From CAIWHR01 sp963713275 (GTDB lineage: Bacteria; Pseudomonadota; Gammaproteobacteria; Burkholderiales; Casimicrobiaceae), in NCBI GenBank assembly GCA_963713275.1, contig CAVQLG010000020.1, positions 1-64,000 of the forward strand: DNA of 64,000 nt, given 5' to 3'. The position numbers and the translations under genes were made by a program. Under the pieces are notes generated by a model that saw nothing but the letters and a program-made list of their open reading frames with translations, did not search any database and was not told the DNA's origin. Shown one piece after another: positions 18,388 through 29,269 of this stretch (its first letter is position 1; every line of letters starts with the position of its first letter).

Positions 18388-20805
18388 CTGCCCTTTACCC
18401 GTGAGAAATAGCTGGACAAACTTGTTCTCGCCGTCTATTGTTGCGGATGGACGCACAGAACGAAATCAAACGAACGCTGAAGCAGGAGACCTCGATCGAG
18501 GTCATTCGAGGACTGTTGGCGCAGCAGGACCCATCGCAGCCGATCTTCGGTTGCCGAATCGGTGTGTCGGCATTTTGGCTTTTTTGATGCCCGGCAGCGC
18601 ACCCAGACCGCAGGCTGCGTCAAGGCGCTGCGGGAGTTGGAGCGTGCCGGGCACTTCGTGCTGCCCGCAGCGCTTGATCGAGGTCGCGCCGGGGCCAAGA
18701 GTCCGCGGCGCCTGGGCGAACCGGTGGAGGCTGCACGCGACGTTCCGGAGCAAGCAAAGGATGTTCGTGGACTCACGCTGATCAAGGTCGAGAACCTCGC
18801 GCAGATGCGGGTGTGGAACGAGTTGATGATCCGTGAACACCCGCAGGGCGCCGGGCCTCTGGTGGGCGCGCAGATGCGCTACCTGATCGGCTCGGAGCAC
18901 GGCTGGCTTGGCGGGTTCGGGTTCGGCGCAGCGGCGCTGCAACTGCGCGATCGCGACCAATGGATCGGCTGGGACGCGGACACGCGACGGCAACACTTGC
19001 ACCGCGTGGTCGGCATGAGCCGGTTTCTCATCCGGACCTCAGTGCGTTGTCAGAACCTGGCCTCGTGCGTCCAGGGCATGGCGTTGCGGCGTATCGGTGA
19101 TGACTACGAGGCCCAGTACGGGTATCGCCCCTGGCTGGTGGAGAGCTTTGTCGACACGGAGCACTTCATCGGCACCAGTTACAGGGCAGCGAACTGGGTG
19201 GCTATTGGGCACACCCAGGGGCGGGGTCGCCAGGACCGGGAGCACCAGAGCGTCCAATCGATCAAGACGATCTACGTGTACGAGCTGGAGTCGGATTTGC
19301 GCCCGCGCCTGGGCGTTGCCGTACCTACCGGATTGGTTGCGCTGGAGATCGCCGCGGGCTTGGACGGTGACCAATGGGCGGCCCATGAATTTGGCGGCGC
19401 GGACCTGGGCGACAGGCGCATCAACGCGCGGCTGGGCGAGTTTGCGCGCACGCTGGGCGCGATGCCAGGGCGCGCGTTCTGCGGTGCCGCCCAAGGAGAC
19501 AAGGCGGCGATCAAGGCGTACTACCGGCTGATCGAGCGACCCGATGACTCGCAGGTCACCATGCAGGCCATCCTGGCCCCGCACCGCCTGCGCACAGTGC
19601 AGCGGATGAAGGCACAGGCGACGGTGCTGTGCATTCAGGATGGCACCGATGTGAACTATTCGGGACTGGTCGAATGCGTTGGGCTGGGCGTCATCGGGAG
19701 CAACCAGACGGGCGCCCAAAGTGGGGGGCTGCATCTGCATTCGACGCTGGTGCTGACCACTGAGGGCCTGCCGCTGGGGGTCTTGGGGGCGCAATGTTCG
19801 GCACCCACGCCCCGAGCGAGCGAGGACCTGCGCCCCGCGGCTGCCATACCGATCGAAGAGAAGAAGACCTTCGCCTGGATCAAGGGACTTCGCGAGTGCA
19901 ACGATTTGGCAGCCGAGCTGCCCGATACGCGCCAGGTCTGTGTGATGGACCGCGAGGCGGACTTCTACGAGTTGTTCGACGAGCAACGTCGAAGCCGCGG
20001 CGTTGAGCTGTTGGTACGCGCCAAGCATGACCGTGCGACCAGCGAGGAGCTCAATCTCTTCGACGCCGTCAGACACAGCCCCGTTCAAAGCCAGCTTCGC
20101 ATCAATGTGCCGCGGCAAAGTTCACGCGCGAAGAAGAGCAAGCAAAAGGCGCGCGTCGGGCACGAACAGCGCACCGCGCAGGTCAATTTGCGCTACCGCG
20201 AAGTCGAGTTCCGCCCGCCGTCGAACCACCCCGGGAAGAAAGCCCTCAAGCTGTGGGTGGTGCATGTTCTGGAAGCGTCACCGCCGGCCGATGCTGAACC
20301 CGTCGAGTGGTTCTTGTTGACGACCTGCTCGATCACCACAGCGGCGCAGGCCCAGGAGTGTCTGCGTTGGTATGGCCTGCGCTGGCGCATCGAAGACTGG
20401 CATCGCGTCCTGAAGAGCGGCTGCCGCATTGAGACTCTGCAACACAAGACGGCCGAGCGACTCAAACGCGCCATCGCCATCAATCTGGTCATTGCCTGGC
20501 GAATCATGCTCATGACGCTCCTGGGCAGAGAGTGCCCGGACCTTCCCGCCGAGGTATTGTTCTCGGACCCCGAGATCGAAGTGCTGCAGGCCTACGCGAA
20601 AAAAAAAGAATCGCCAAGCCGACTCGGCTCGGTGAGGCCGTCCGTCTTGTAGCCCGACTCGGCGGCTACATCGGCCGCGCCAAAGACCCGCACCCGGGGC
20701 ACCAGATCATGTGGCAAGGCTATTCGGAACTGCAATCGCTGTGCGAAGGACTCTCCCTGCGAGACTGGACTTCCGATGCTGAGGATACTTACGGGTAAAG
20801 GGCAG
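18388..20805 (+). mobile_element. IS4/Tn5-like element with DUF4338-transposase fusion
   Basis: A 2418-bp element with near-perfect 18-bp inverted ends: CTGCCCTTTACCCGTGAG from 18388, and CTGCCCTTTACCCGTAAG read inward from 20805. An 8-bp direct repeat CGCTAGGT flanks it (18380-18387 and 20806-20813), extendable to 9 bp with the preceding G. Intact ends and duplication indicate a fairly recent insertion into the IS1634-type element. Confidence 0.88.
18562..20652 (+). CDS. DUF4338 domain fused to Tn5-like IS4 transposase
   Basis: A 696-residue fusion. Residues about 1-250 are DUF4338 (VGAQMRYLIGSEHGWLGG, DQWIGWDADTRRQHLHRVVG, FVDTEHFIGTSYRAANWVA, GHTQGRGRQDREHQ). From about residue 265 a Tn5-like transposase follows: a DNA-binding segment around EFGGADLGDRRINARLGEFA, first Asp in CIQDGTDVNY, second in VMDREADFYELFDEQ, and YGLRWRIEDWHRVLKSG, matching the Y-x2-R-x3-E-x6-K signature. 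The GTG at 18562 starts the uninterrupted frame. A further 35 or so N-terminal residues (from an ATG at 18447) appear in another frame, so either a frameshift or a shortened start applies. Confidence 0.85.
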   Translation: MCRHFGFFDARQRTQTAGCVKALRELERAGHFVLPAALDRGRAGAKSPRRLGEPVEAARDVPEQAKDVRGLTLIKVENLAQMRVWNELMIREHPQGAGPLVGAQMRYLIGSEHGWLGGFGFGAAALQLRDRDQWIGWDADTRRQHLHRVVGMSRFLIRTSVRCQNLASCVQGMALRRIGDDYEAQYGYRPWLVESFVDTEHFIGTSYRAANWVAIGHTQGRGRQDREHQSVQSIKTIYVYELESDLRPRLGVAVPTGLVALEIAAGLDGDQWAAHEFGGADLGDRRINARLGEFARTLGAMPGRAFCGAAQGDKAAIKAYYRLIERPDDSQVTMQAILAPHRLRTVQRMKAQATVLCIQDGTDVNYSGLVECVGLGVIGSNQTGAQSGGLHLHSTLVLTTEGLPLGVLGAQCSAPTPRASEDLRPAAAIPIEEKKTFAWIKGLRECNDLAAELPDTRQVCVMDREADFYELFDEQRRSRGVELLVRAKHDRATSEELNLFDAVRHSPVQSQLRINVPRQSSRAKKSKQKARVGHEQRTAQVNLRYREVEFRPPSNHPGKKALKLWVVHVLEASPPADAEPVEWFLLTTCSITTAAQAQECLRWYGLRWRIEDWHRVLKSGCRIETLQHKTAERLKRAIAINLVIAWRIMLMTLLGRECPDLPAEVLFSDPEIEVLQAYAKKKESPSRLGSVRPSVL

Positions 20806-20810
20806 CGCTA

Positions 20811-21767
20811 GGTGATGTCGGCGCTTTGGTTTGGGTGGCCGAGCAGCTCGATCTGGTTGCGCACATCGATCGAGCCTGCGGTGGCGTAGGGGCCAAGGGC
20901 GGCCCCTCGGTGGGCGAGTTGGCTGTGGCGGTGGCGATTCAACGGGCCTGCTCGCCGGGACCCAAGCGCGGCCTGGGTGACTTTCTCGATGCGAGCTTGC
21001 CGCGCGTGTCGTGCCTGCCTGGATCTACGTTCACGGGGCAGGCGTTTTATCGCGTCGCCCAACAGGTCACCGAAGACGACTTGGAGCAAGCTCAGCTGGC
21101 GATCGCCAAAGCGGTGGTGGCCCGGTTCGAGCTTTCGGTAGACGTGCTGGCGTTCGACACGACGAACTTCGACACCCACATCGACTCGCTGACGCCTGGC
21201 GATCTCGCCCAGCGCGGACACGCCAAGAGCAAGCGCAAGGATCTGCGGGTGGTTGGGCTGGGCGTCTTGGTCAGCGAGACCGGGCATGTGCCGCTGCTGT
21301 ACCGGACCTACAACGGCAACGGCTCGGACCAAGCCGTGCTGGGTGCCTGCCTCGAGGGACTGGCGCAGTTGCATCAGGCGCTGGACAGCGGCGAGGATCG
21401 GCGGCGGCCGGCCCAGCGCACGCTGGTGCGAGACGGTGGGTTTTGGAGCCCGCAACTGGAGCTCGATCTCGACGCCGCAGGCTACTACAGCCTCATCTCT
21501 CTGCCGCTTGGACACAAGGCAGCGGAGCAGGCGCTGCAGATGGCCGCGCGGCGCGGCGCGATGAAGCCGCTGTCGGGCAAGCTCAGCGCGGTCCGGGCCG
21601 CGCGCGTGCGAACCAGCGTGGGCGAACTCGACCGTACGCTGGTCGTGGTGGAGAGCCAAGAGCTGCTGCAAGGGCAAAAGCGAGGAATCGCGGCAGCGCT
21701 GATCAAAGCCAAGGTGGAACTGCGTAAGCTCGAGGCACTGTGCCAAAAAGGGGCGCATCTCGCGTAG
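20811..21767 (+). pseudogene. IS1634 family transposase, central piece
   Basis: The frame resumes after the IS4-type insertion with GDVGALVWVAEQLDLVAHID and carries the first catalytic region VDVLAFDTTNFDTHID and a second at GFWSPQLELDLDAAGY. It stops at TAG 21765-21767 after LCQKGAHLA. Removing one base from the CAAAAAGGGG run just before would restore the normal continuation, so a single-base insertion is the probable cause. A programmed minus-one slip would give the wrong frame. Confidence 0.7.
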
Positions 21768-22353
21768 CCGTCTCGAAGACCGAGTCAAGAAGGCTCTCGC
21801 TCGGGAACATTTGTCGAGCTTCGTCGTGCCCACCATCGCGGGCACCGACCAAGCGCCGACCCTGCATTGGGAAGTCGATGCGGCCAAGCGTCGTGAGCTG
21901 GAGAAGACCCGGCTGGGCCGGCGGGTGCTGTGCACGGATCGCCACAACTGGAGCACGGGGCGCATCGTCTACGCCTTCCGCGGTCAGTGGAACGTCGAAG
22001 AGCTGTTCCGCCGAGCCAAGAAGGGCGGCGTGGTGCCCTGGGGGCCGTCGCACCAGTGGGCCGACGGCTCGCTACGGCTGCACACGTTCGCGACCGTTTT
22101 GGGTTTGATGCTCGTGAGCCTGGCACGCATCGCGCTCGCACCCGACGCTTCGGCCCGCGGCATGATGAAAAGCCTGGAGGGCATCAAGGTCACGCTGGTG
22201 CGGACCACGACCGGCGGCCCCGGTAGGCGGCCCACCGTGATGCTGGCACCCGAACTCACGGCTGAGCAGCGCCGGGCAGTGAAGGTCTTCGAGCTCGACA
22301 AGTGGAGTCCCGATATTCTTTCATCTATTACCGCACGGCCCAGAAAGCCTTGA
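21768..22353 (+). pseudogene. IS1634 family transposase, C-terminal piece
   Basis: Continues the same protein in another frame: RLEDRVKKALAREHLSSFVV, then GRIVYAFRGQWNVEELFRRA, which holds the C-terminal glutamate box, and KVFELDKWSPDILS near the end. The first in-frame ATG or GTG lies well inside the domain, so independent function is unlikely. Confidence 0.65.
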
Positions 22354-22402
22354 TCCACGGGCGAAAACAGCAGACTGTCCACAAGATCTTGCGAAGGTAG
22401 GG

Positions 22403-23671
<1,269 letters not shown>

Positions 23672-23728
23672 CGGGAGTGCGCTTTCGGCGTGCGGCGGGC
23701 TCGTGCCGGCGGATCGGTTGCAACGACT

Positions 23729-24340
23729 TTAACCGCCCTGCCCCCGCTTCTGCAAGACCTGGTCGACGATGCCGTAGTCCTTGGCCTGGTCGGCGGTGAG
23801 GAAATTGTCACGGTCGTGGTCGAGCTCGACCTGCTCCACCGGCCGTCCGGTAAATCCTGCCATCTGGCGGATGAAGCGCTTCTTGAGATCGATGACGAAC
23901 TGCGCGTGTCGCTCGATATCCGACACCTGTCCCTGGAAACCGCCGGAAGGCTGGTGGATCATCACCGTCGAATTCGGCAGCGCGAAGCGCTTGCCCTTGG
24001 CGCCCGCGGCAAGCAGGAACGCGCCCATGCTCGCCGCCATTCCCACGCACAGTGTGGAGACGTCGGGCTTTATGAACTGCATGGTGTCGAAGACCGCCAT
24101 CCCCGCCGACACCGACCCGCCGGGCGAGTTGATGTAGAAGTTGATGTCCTTGTCCGGGTTCTCCGATTCCAGAAACAGCATCTGGGCGACGATGAGATTC
24201 GCCGCCGCATCGTTGACCGGCCCGACCAGAAAGATCACGCGCTCCTTCAGCAGCCGCGAATAGATGTCGTAGGCGCGTTCACCGCGTCCGCTCTGCTCGA
24301 TCACCATCGGGACCAAGCCCAGGCCTCTCGGTTCTTCCAT
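23729..24340 (-). CDS. clpP: ATP-dependent Clp protease proteolytic subunit ClpP
   Basis: A 203-residue serine peptidase. The start at 24340 (MEEPRGLGLVPMVIEQ) follows a GAGGA site; an upstream open frame was not used. Catalytic Ser is in VGMAASMGAFLLA, His in VMIHQPSGG, and the Asp region lies near ELDHDRDNF. The N-terminal loop that gates the chamber is present. It lies 57 bp upstream of clpX and 163 bp downstream of tig, the conserved order in which trigger factor, ClpP and ClpX are co-expressed. Confidence 0.97.
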   Translation of the reverse strand: MEEPRGLGLVPMVIEQSGRGERAYDIYSRLLKERVIFLVGPVNDAAANLIVAQMLFLESENPDKDINFYINSPGGSVSAGMAVFDTMQFIKPDVSTLCVGMAASMGAFLLAAGAKGKRFALPNSTVMIHQPSGGFQGQVSDIERHAQFVIDLKKRFIRQMAGFTGRPVEQVELDHDRDNFLTADQAKDYGIVDQVLQKRGQGG

Positions 24341-24503
24341 CTTGTCCTCTTCAGCCGCCTGCCGGCGGAGTGCTCGCCGCCCACCCACGGGGCTGCGTCG
24401 TCTAAAGCAACATCGGGCCGCGGTCGTCGCAGTACAAGGGCCCCGGGCACGCACCCCGGCGCGGCGCGGACCGCGCTCGATCTTGATGCCCCCGATCGCG
24501 GCG

Positions 24504-25811
24504 TCAGGCGGCCGGCGTCATCAGCTCGGCGAACTTCGTCGGCCGGTCTTCGACCCGCGCCTGGCCAAGGACCCAGTCGACAACGTTACGTTCCGTCGCC
24601 AGCACCTCGAATTCGTTCAGGCGTTCGGCCTTCTCGTAATGCCAGCGCACGACGGCCTCGGGCTGCTCGTAGGTCTGGGCCGCCTCGCGTACCAGCGCCC
24701 GGACCTGCTCGGGCTTCGCCTGGAGGCTGTGCAGGCGGACGAGCTCGCCCATGACGAGGCCCACGGTCACGCGGTTCTCGGCGCCGGCGCGGAACATCTC
24801 GGGCGTGAGCTTGATATCCTCCGCCCGCATCCCCTTCTGCTTGAGCTCCGCGGCCGTGCGCTCGGCCATGCCCTTCGCTTCGAGGTCGATCAACGACTTC
24901 GGCAGCGTGAACTCCGCCTTCGCGCGCAACGCGCTGAACACCTGCTCCTTGAGCTTGGCATCGATCTTGCGTCTGAGCTCAAGGCGCAGATTGGACTCGA
25001 TCTCGGCCTTGAGGTCGTCGATGCTCCCGCTCGCCACGCCGAACGCCTTGGCGAACTCGTCGTCGATCGCCGGAAACAGCGCTTCGGAAACCGACTTCAC
25101 CGTCAGCGCGAACTCGGCCCTCTTCCCGGCCACCTCCTTGCCGTGATAATCGGCCGGAAAGGTCAACGAGAAGCGGCGCGCATCGCCGGCGACGACACCG
25201 CTTAGCGCCGCCTCGAACTCGGGCAGCATCCGGCCCTCCCCCATGATGATCGGGAAGTCCTTCGCCTGCCCGCCCGAGAACTCGACGCCGTCGATCGTGC
25301 CGGTGAAGTCGACGACGACGCGGTCGCCGGCAGCCGCCCCCCGCGCCACGTCCTGGTAGCGCACGCGCTGCTTGCGCAGCGCATCGATCGTGCTGGCGAC
25401 GTCCTCCGGGCCGACCTCGACCACCGGGCGCTCGATCACGACGCCTGCGAGGTCGCCAAGCCGGATCTCGGGGTAGACCTCGAACACGGCCGAGAACTCG
25501 AACTGATCGCTCGCCGCGCCGGCGGCCGCGGGCTCGATCCGCGGATAGCCTGCGACGTGCAACCGCTGTTCCCGAACCGCGTCCGAGAAGCGGGCCTGCA
25601 CCGTCTCGGAAATGACTTCCGAGCGCACCTGGGATCCGTATTGCTGCGCGACCACCTTCAGCGGCACCTTGCCCGGGCGAAATCCCGCCAGTTTGACGTT
25701 CTTGGCCAGCCGGGCAAGGCGCTTGGTGACTTCAGCCTCGATCTCGGCGAGCGGCACCGCCACATTCAGCCTGCGCTCGAGCTGACCCAGGGTCTCAAGA
25801 CTGGTTTGCAT
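24504..25811 (-). CDS. tig: trigger factor
   Basis: A 435-residue ribosome-bound chaperone and peptidyl-prolyl isomerase. The ribosome-binding tail motif GFRPGKVPLKVVAQQYG is at about residues 45-60, the FKBP-type PPIase domain around DRVVVDFTGTIDGVEFSGG, and the helical C-terminal domain completes it. The ATG at 25811 was chosen because an AAGGA site lies 10 bases upstream; the ATG at 25817 is only four bases from it. The tRNA-Leu gene ends about 30 bp upstream. Confidence 0.95.
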   Translation of the reverse strand: MQTSLETLGQLERRLNVAVPLAEIEAEVTKRLARLAKNVKLAGFRPGKVPLKVVAQQYGSQVRSEVISETVQARFSDAVREQRLHVAGYPRIEPAAAGAASDQFEFSAVFEVYPEIRLGDLAGVVIERPVVEVGPEDVASTIDALRKQRVRYQDVARGAAAGDRVVVDFTGTIDGVEFSGGQAKDFPIIMGEGRMLPEFEAALSGVVAGDARRFSLTFPADYHGKEVAGKRAEFALTVKSVSEALFPAIDDEFAKAFGVASGSIDDLKAEIESNLRLELRRKIDAKLKEQVFSALRAKAEFTLPKSLIDLEAKGMAERTAAELKQKGMRAEDIKLTPEMFRAGAENRVTVGLVMGELVRLHSLQAKPEQVRALVREAAQTYEQPEAVVRWHYEKAERLNEFEVLATERNVVDWVLGQARVEDRPTKFAELMTPAA

Positions 25812-25841
25812 GTGCATCGAATCCTTGCTAGTGTTGCCGGA

Positions 25842-25927
25842 TGGTGCGAAAGGGGGGACTCGAACCCCCACGGGCTGCCCCGCTGGAACCTAAATCCAGT
25901 GCGTCTACCCATTCCGCCACTTTCGCA
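25842..25927 (-). tRNA. tRNA-Leu (TAG)
   Basis: An 86-base class II tRNA with a long variable arm, read on the minus strand from TGCGAAAGTGGCGG to the encoded CCA. The anticodon loop is ATTTAGG (anticodon TAG). It lies upstream of tig in the same direction. Confidence 0.93.
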
Positions 25928-26052
25928 GCCGCTTTCGCCGAACGCGCGAGTATAGCCGAACCGCCCCTTCTCTGCCAGAGCGAAGCGTCCGGCCAGGGGC
26001 GCCGCCGCCCGCCTCAAACGTTGACTTATCGGCGTTAATCCGCAACCGCCGC

Positions 26053-26895
26053 GTGTCCGTCGCCCATTACGAGAACTTCCCGGTCGCCTCGGTGCTGCTT
26101 CCGCGATCGTTGCGGCAGCCGATCGTGGCGATCTACCGCTTCGCGCGCAGCGCCGACGACCTCGCCGACGAGGGTGACCTGCCTGCGGCCGAGCGACTGG
26201 CGGCGCTGCGGCGTTACGAGCGCGCGATCGAAGCCATCGGCGAGCGGATGCCGCCCGCCGAACCGCCATTCGTTGAACTGGCGCAGGCGATCGACCGGCA
26301 CCGTCTGCCGCTCGGTCCGTTCCGGGACCTGCTCTCGGCCTTCCGGCAGGACGTCGCGACCTTCCGCTATGCCGATTTCGGACTGCTGCACGACTATTGC
26401 CGCCGCTCGGCCAATCCGATCGGACGCCTGCTCCTGCACCTCTATGGAGCGCACACGCCCGAGCACTGCGCCTGGAGCGACGCGGTCTGCACCGCGCTGC
26501 AACTCGTCAATTTCTGGCAGGACGTGGCGGCCGATTGGCGCCGCGGCCGCGTCTACATCCCGCTCGAAGACCTCGCGCACTACGGCGTGACCGAGGACGA
26601 CATCGCAAACGAACGCGCCGGCCCGGCGTGGCGGGAACTGATGGCGTTCGAGGTCGCGCGAGCGCGGCGCCTGCTCGAATCCGGGCGACCGCTGACCCGC
26701 GCGCTGGGCTGGCGGCAGGGACTCGAGCTCGCCGGCGTGCTGGCCGGAGGGCATCGCATCCTGGACCGCATCACTGCCGCCGGCGGCGACGTGTTCCGGC
26801 AGCGACCGCGGATCGGCGCCTTCGGCTGGATCGGCGTCGCGCGCAACGCCCTCCTCCCGCCGCGGCGCCACCTGCGCGCGGCGAGCGCGCCATGA
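26053..26895 (+). CDS. hpnC: squalene synthase HpnC (hydroxysqualene synthase)
   Basis: A 280-residue trans-isoprenyl diphosphate synthase-like enzyme that converts presqualene diphosphate to hydroxysqualene in hopanoid biosynthesis. The GTG at 26053 opens directly onto the conserved HYENFPVASVLLPRSLRQ. Aspartate-rich motifs are FARSADDLADE and QLVNFWQDVAADW. It is the first gene of a tight hpnC-hpnD-hpnE operon; its stop overlaps the hpnD start as ATGA. Confidence 0.93.
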   Translation: MSVAHYENFPVASVLLPRSLRQPIVAIYRFARSADDLADEGDLPAAERLAALRRYERAIEAIGERMPPAEPPFVELAQAIDRHRLPLGPFRDLLSAFRQDVATFRYADFGLLHDYCRRSANPIGRLLLHLYGAHTPEHCAWSDAVCTALQLVNFWQDVAADWRRGRVYIPLEDLAHYGVTEDDIANERAGPAWRELMAFEVARARRLLESGRPLTRALGWRQGLELAGVLAGGHRILDRITAAGGDVFRQRPRIGAFGWIGVARNALLPPRRHLRAASAP

Positions 26896-27725
26896 CCCCC
26901 GACGAGTATTGCCAGCAGCGCGCCGCGGCCAGCGGCTCGAGCTTCTATTACAGCTTTCTCTTCCTGCCCCCCGAGCGGCGCCGCGCCATCACCGCGCTGT
27001 ACGCGTTCTGCCGCGAAGTCGACGACGTCGTCGATGAGGTCTCCGACGCCGCCGTCGCGCGCAGCAAGCTCGCCTGGTGGCGCACCGAAGTCACGGCCGT
27101 GTTCGCCGGCACGCCGCAGCACCCCGTGGCGCGGGCGCTCGTCCCCGTGGTCGCGGCCTACCAGCTGCCGGAAGCCCACTTCCAGACGGTGATCGACGGG
27201 ATGGCGATGGACGTGGATGGGACGCGTTACCTCGAATTCGCGGATCTCGAGTCCTACTGTCACCGCGTCGCTGGCGTGGTCGGCCTGCTCGCCGCCGAGG
27301 TCTTCGGCACCACCCAGACGGCAACCCGGGGCTACGCTCGCGACCTCGGCATCGCGTTTCAGCTCACCAACATCATTCGCGACGTTGGCGAGGACGCGCG
27401 ACGCGGTCGGATCTACCTGCCGCAGGCGGACCTGGCCCGGCACGGCATCGCGGCTTCGCAACTGCTGGAGCGGCGCCAGAGCGGCGCGTTCCGGGCGCTG
27501 ATGGCCGAGCAGGTCACGCGCGCCCGGAGTTGGTACCGGCGCGCGATGGACCAGCTGCCCGCCGAAGATCGATTGGCGCAGCGGCCGGGTTTGATCATGG
27601 CGGCAATCTACCGGGCCTTGCTCGAGGAGATCGAGCGCGAACGGTACGCCGTCCTCGATCAGCGCATTGCGCTCACCCCGCTGCGCAAGCTCTGGATCGC
27701 CTGGAAGACCGCGCGTGAACGGTAG
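26892..27725 (+). CDS. hpnD: presqualene diphosphate synthase HpnD
   Basis: A 277-residue enzyme condensing two farnesyl diphosphates to presqualene diphosphate. The family start MTPDEYCQQRAAASGSSFYY is clear, and the two Asp-rich motifs are FCREVDDVVDEV and QLTNIIRDVGEDARRGR. It overlaps hpnC by four bases and hpnE by eleven, indicating translational coupling. Its product is the substrate of HpnC. Confidence 0.94.
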   Translation: MTPDEYCQQRAAASGSSFYYSFLFLPPERRRAITALYAFCREVDDVVDEVSDAAVARSKLAWWRTEVTAVFAGTPQHPVARALVPVVAAYQLPEAHFQTVIDGMAMDVDGTRYLEFADLESYCHRVAGVVGLLAAEVFGTTQTATRGYARDLGIAFQLTNIIRDVGEDARRGRIYLPQADLARHGIAASQLLERRQSGAFRALMAEQVTRARSWYRRAMDQLPAEDRLAQRPGLIMAAIYRALLEEIERERYAVLDQRIALTPLRKLWIAWKTARER

Positions 27726-29124
27726 GTCGGCAACCGGACCGCAGCATGGCGCGGCGGCGCCGGTGGCCGTCATCGGGGCCGGCTGGGCGGGAAGCGCCGC
27801 CGCGTGGGAACTCGCGCGGCGTGGTGCATCGGTCACCGTCTACGAGCAGGCCCGCGCGCCTGGGGGCCGCGCGCGCCGTGTGCTCGTCGACGGCGTCGCG
27901 CTCGATAACGGCCAGCACCTCCTGGTCGGGGCCTATCGTGCGAGCCTGCGTCTCATCGACGCCGTGCACCGCGCGGCGCTTCGCGCCGCCGACCGCCCGT
28001 ATACGCGGCTGCCGCTCACGCTGCAGCCATGGGGGCGGCAGCCCGGTGCGCTGCGTCTGACCGCCTGGCGTGCCCCCCCGCCACTGCACCTCGTGGGCGC
28101 GCTCCTCGGCGCGCGCGGCATGCGCCCGGGTACGCGCGTCGCGCTCGCCAGCCGGCTGCTGCACCTGCAGCGCCACCCGGAGGCGGTCCCTCCCGGGGCG
28201 ACGGTCGCGCGCTGGTTTGGCGAGATGCCGAAAGAGGCGTTCGACGGCCTTCTGGCACCGCTGTGCGTGAGCGCGCTGAACACGCTGCCCGAGGAAGCCT
28301 CGGCCCGGGTGTTCGCCCACGTGCTCGCAGCCACCCTGGGCGGCGCCCGCGGGAACAGCGACTTCATCGTCCCGGCAGTGGATCTCACGGCGCTGCTGCC
28401 GGAACCCGCGCTGCGGGAAGTCGTTGCGCAGGGCGGGGCGCTGCGTCTTGGCACCGCCGCGCGGGTGACGGCGGCGGGCCCGGACGGCGTCGAAGTGGAA
28501 GCGAACGGGCAGACGCGGACCTACGCAGCGGCGATCCTCGCAGTCGGCCCGCACCAGCTCGAGGACGCGCTGGGGAGGGCGCTCGCCGCCCGGCCGCCCT
28601 GCCGTGGCGCCCTGGCGGCGACGGCCGGCTTTTCGTATGAACCGATTGTCACGGTCTACCTCGCGTTTGCCGGTCCGGTGCACACGCAGGTTCCGATCCT
28701 GCGCCTCGACGACCGGCCGGGGCAGTGGCTGTTCGCCCGCCGCACGAATCCAGCATCGCTTCGGCCTCTCGGCGCCACGTCGATGCTGGCGGTCGTTATC
28801 AGCGCCCGGGGCGTCCACCGGCGCCTGGCACGCGAAGAACTCGCGGCGGCCGTGGCGGCCCAGTTACGACGCCTCGAGCCGGGCTTGCCCGCGCTGGCCT
28901 GGTCGCACGTGATCACCGAACGACGCGCTACGTACGCCTGCCGGCCCGAGCTATCGCGCCCTGCCGCCGGCCCGCTGCTGCCCGGCCTCTACCTCGCGGG
29001 CGACTACCTCGATCCAGGATTGCCGGCTACGCTCGAAAGCGCCGTGCGCAGTGGGCTCGCGGCGGCCGCTGCGCTGCAAGCCTGGCTGGCGACGCCGCCG
29101 TGGGCGGCGAGGGGCGCGGGCTGA
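27715..29124 (+). CDS. hpnE: hydroxysqualene dehydroxylase HpnE
   Basis: A 469-residue FAD-dependent amine-oxidase-type protein that reduces hydroxysqualene to squalene. The dinucleotide-binding motif is VIGAGWAGSAAAWELARRG, followed by EQARAPGGRARR. A C-terminal FAD contact is seen at LYLAGDYLDPGLPATLESAV. The GTG at 27715 was taken as start; it overlaps the end of hpnD, and the ATG at 27667 would add an unconserved leader. Squalene-hopene cyclase and later hopanoid genes are not in the window. Confidence 0.92.
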   Translation: MNGRSATGPQHGAAAPVAVIGAGWAGSAAAWELARRGASVTVYEQARAPGGRARRVLVDGVALDNGQHLLVGAYRASLRLIDAVHRAALRAADRPYTRLPLTLQPWGRQPGALRLTAWRAPPPLHLVGALLGARGMRPGTRVALASRLLHLQRHPEAVPPGATVARWFGEMPKEAFDGLLAPLCVSALNTLPEEASARVFAHVLAATLGGARGNSDFIVPAVDLTALLPEPALREVVAQGGALRLGTAARVTAAGPDGVEVEANGQTRTYAAAILAVGPHQLEDALGRALAARPPCRGALAATAGFSYEPIVTVYLAFAGPVHTQVPILRLDDRPGQWLFARRTNPASLRPLGATSMLAVVISARGVHRRLAREELAAAVAAQLRRLEPGLPALAWSHVITERRATYACRPELSRPAAGPLLPGLYLAGDYLDPGLPATLESAVRSGLAAAAALQAWLATPPWAARGAG

Positions 29125-29269
29125 AGCCCGGCGGGCTACGCGCCGAAGCACGATATCGCCGCCGGACGCCTCGCCCGCCGGCAGCCCGCGCGCGCTTCCG
29201 CGCCGTCGGGGAGCGCATGCGCGCAGTGCCTCGCCTGCCGGGTCAGCAGCCGGGGAATGAGCGACGTGA

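Noticed and set aside
21740..21770. Programmed minus-one frameshift in the IS1634-type transposase
   Set aside because: The A-run looked like a slippery site, but restoring the downstream frame needs loss of one base (plus-one shift), so a simple mutation or sequencing error is more likely.
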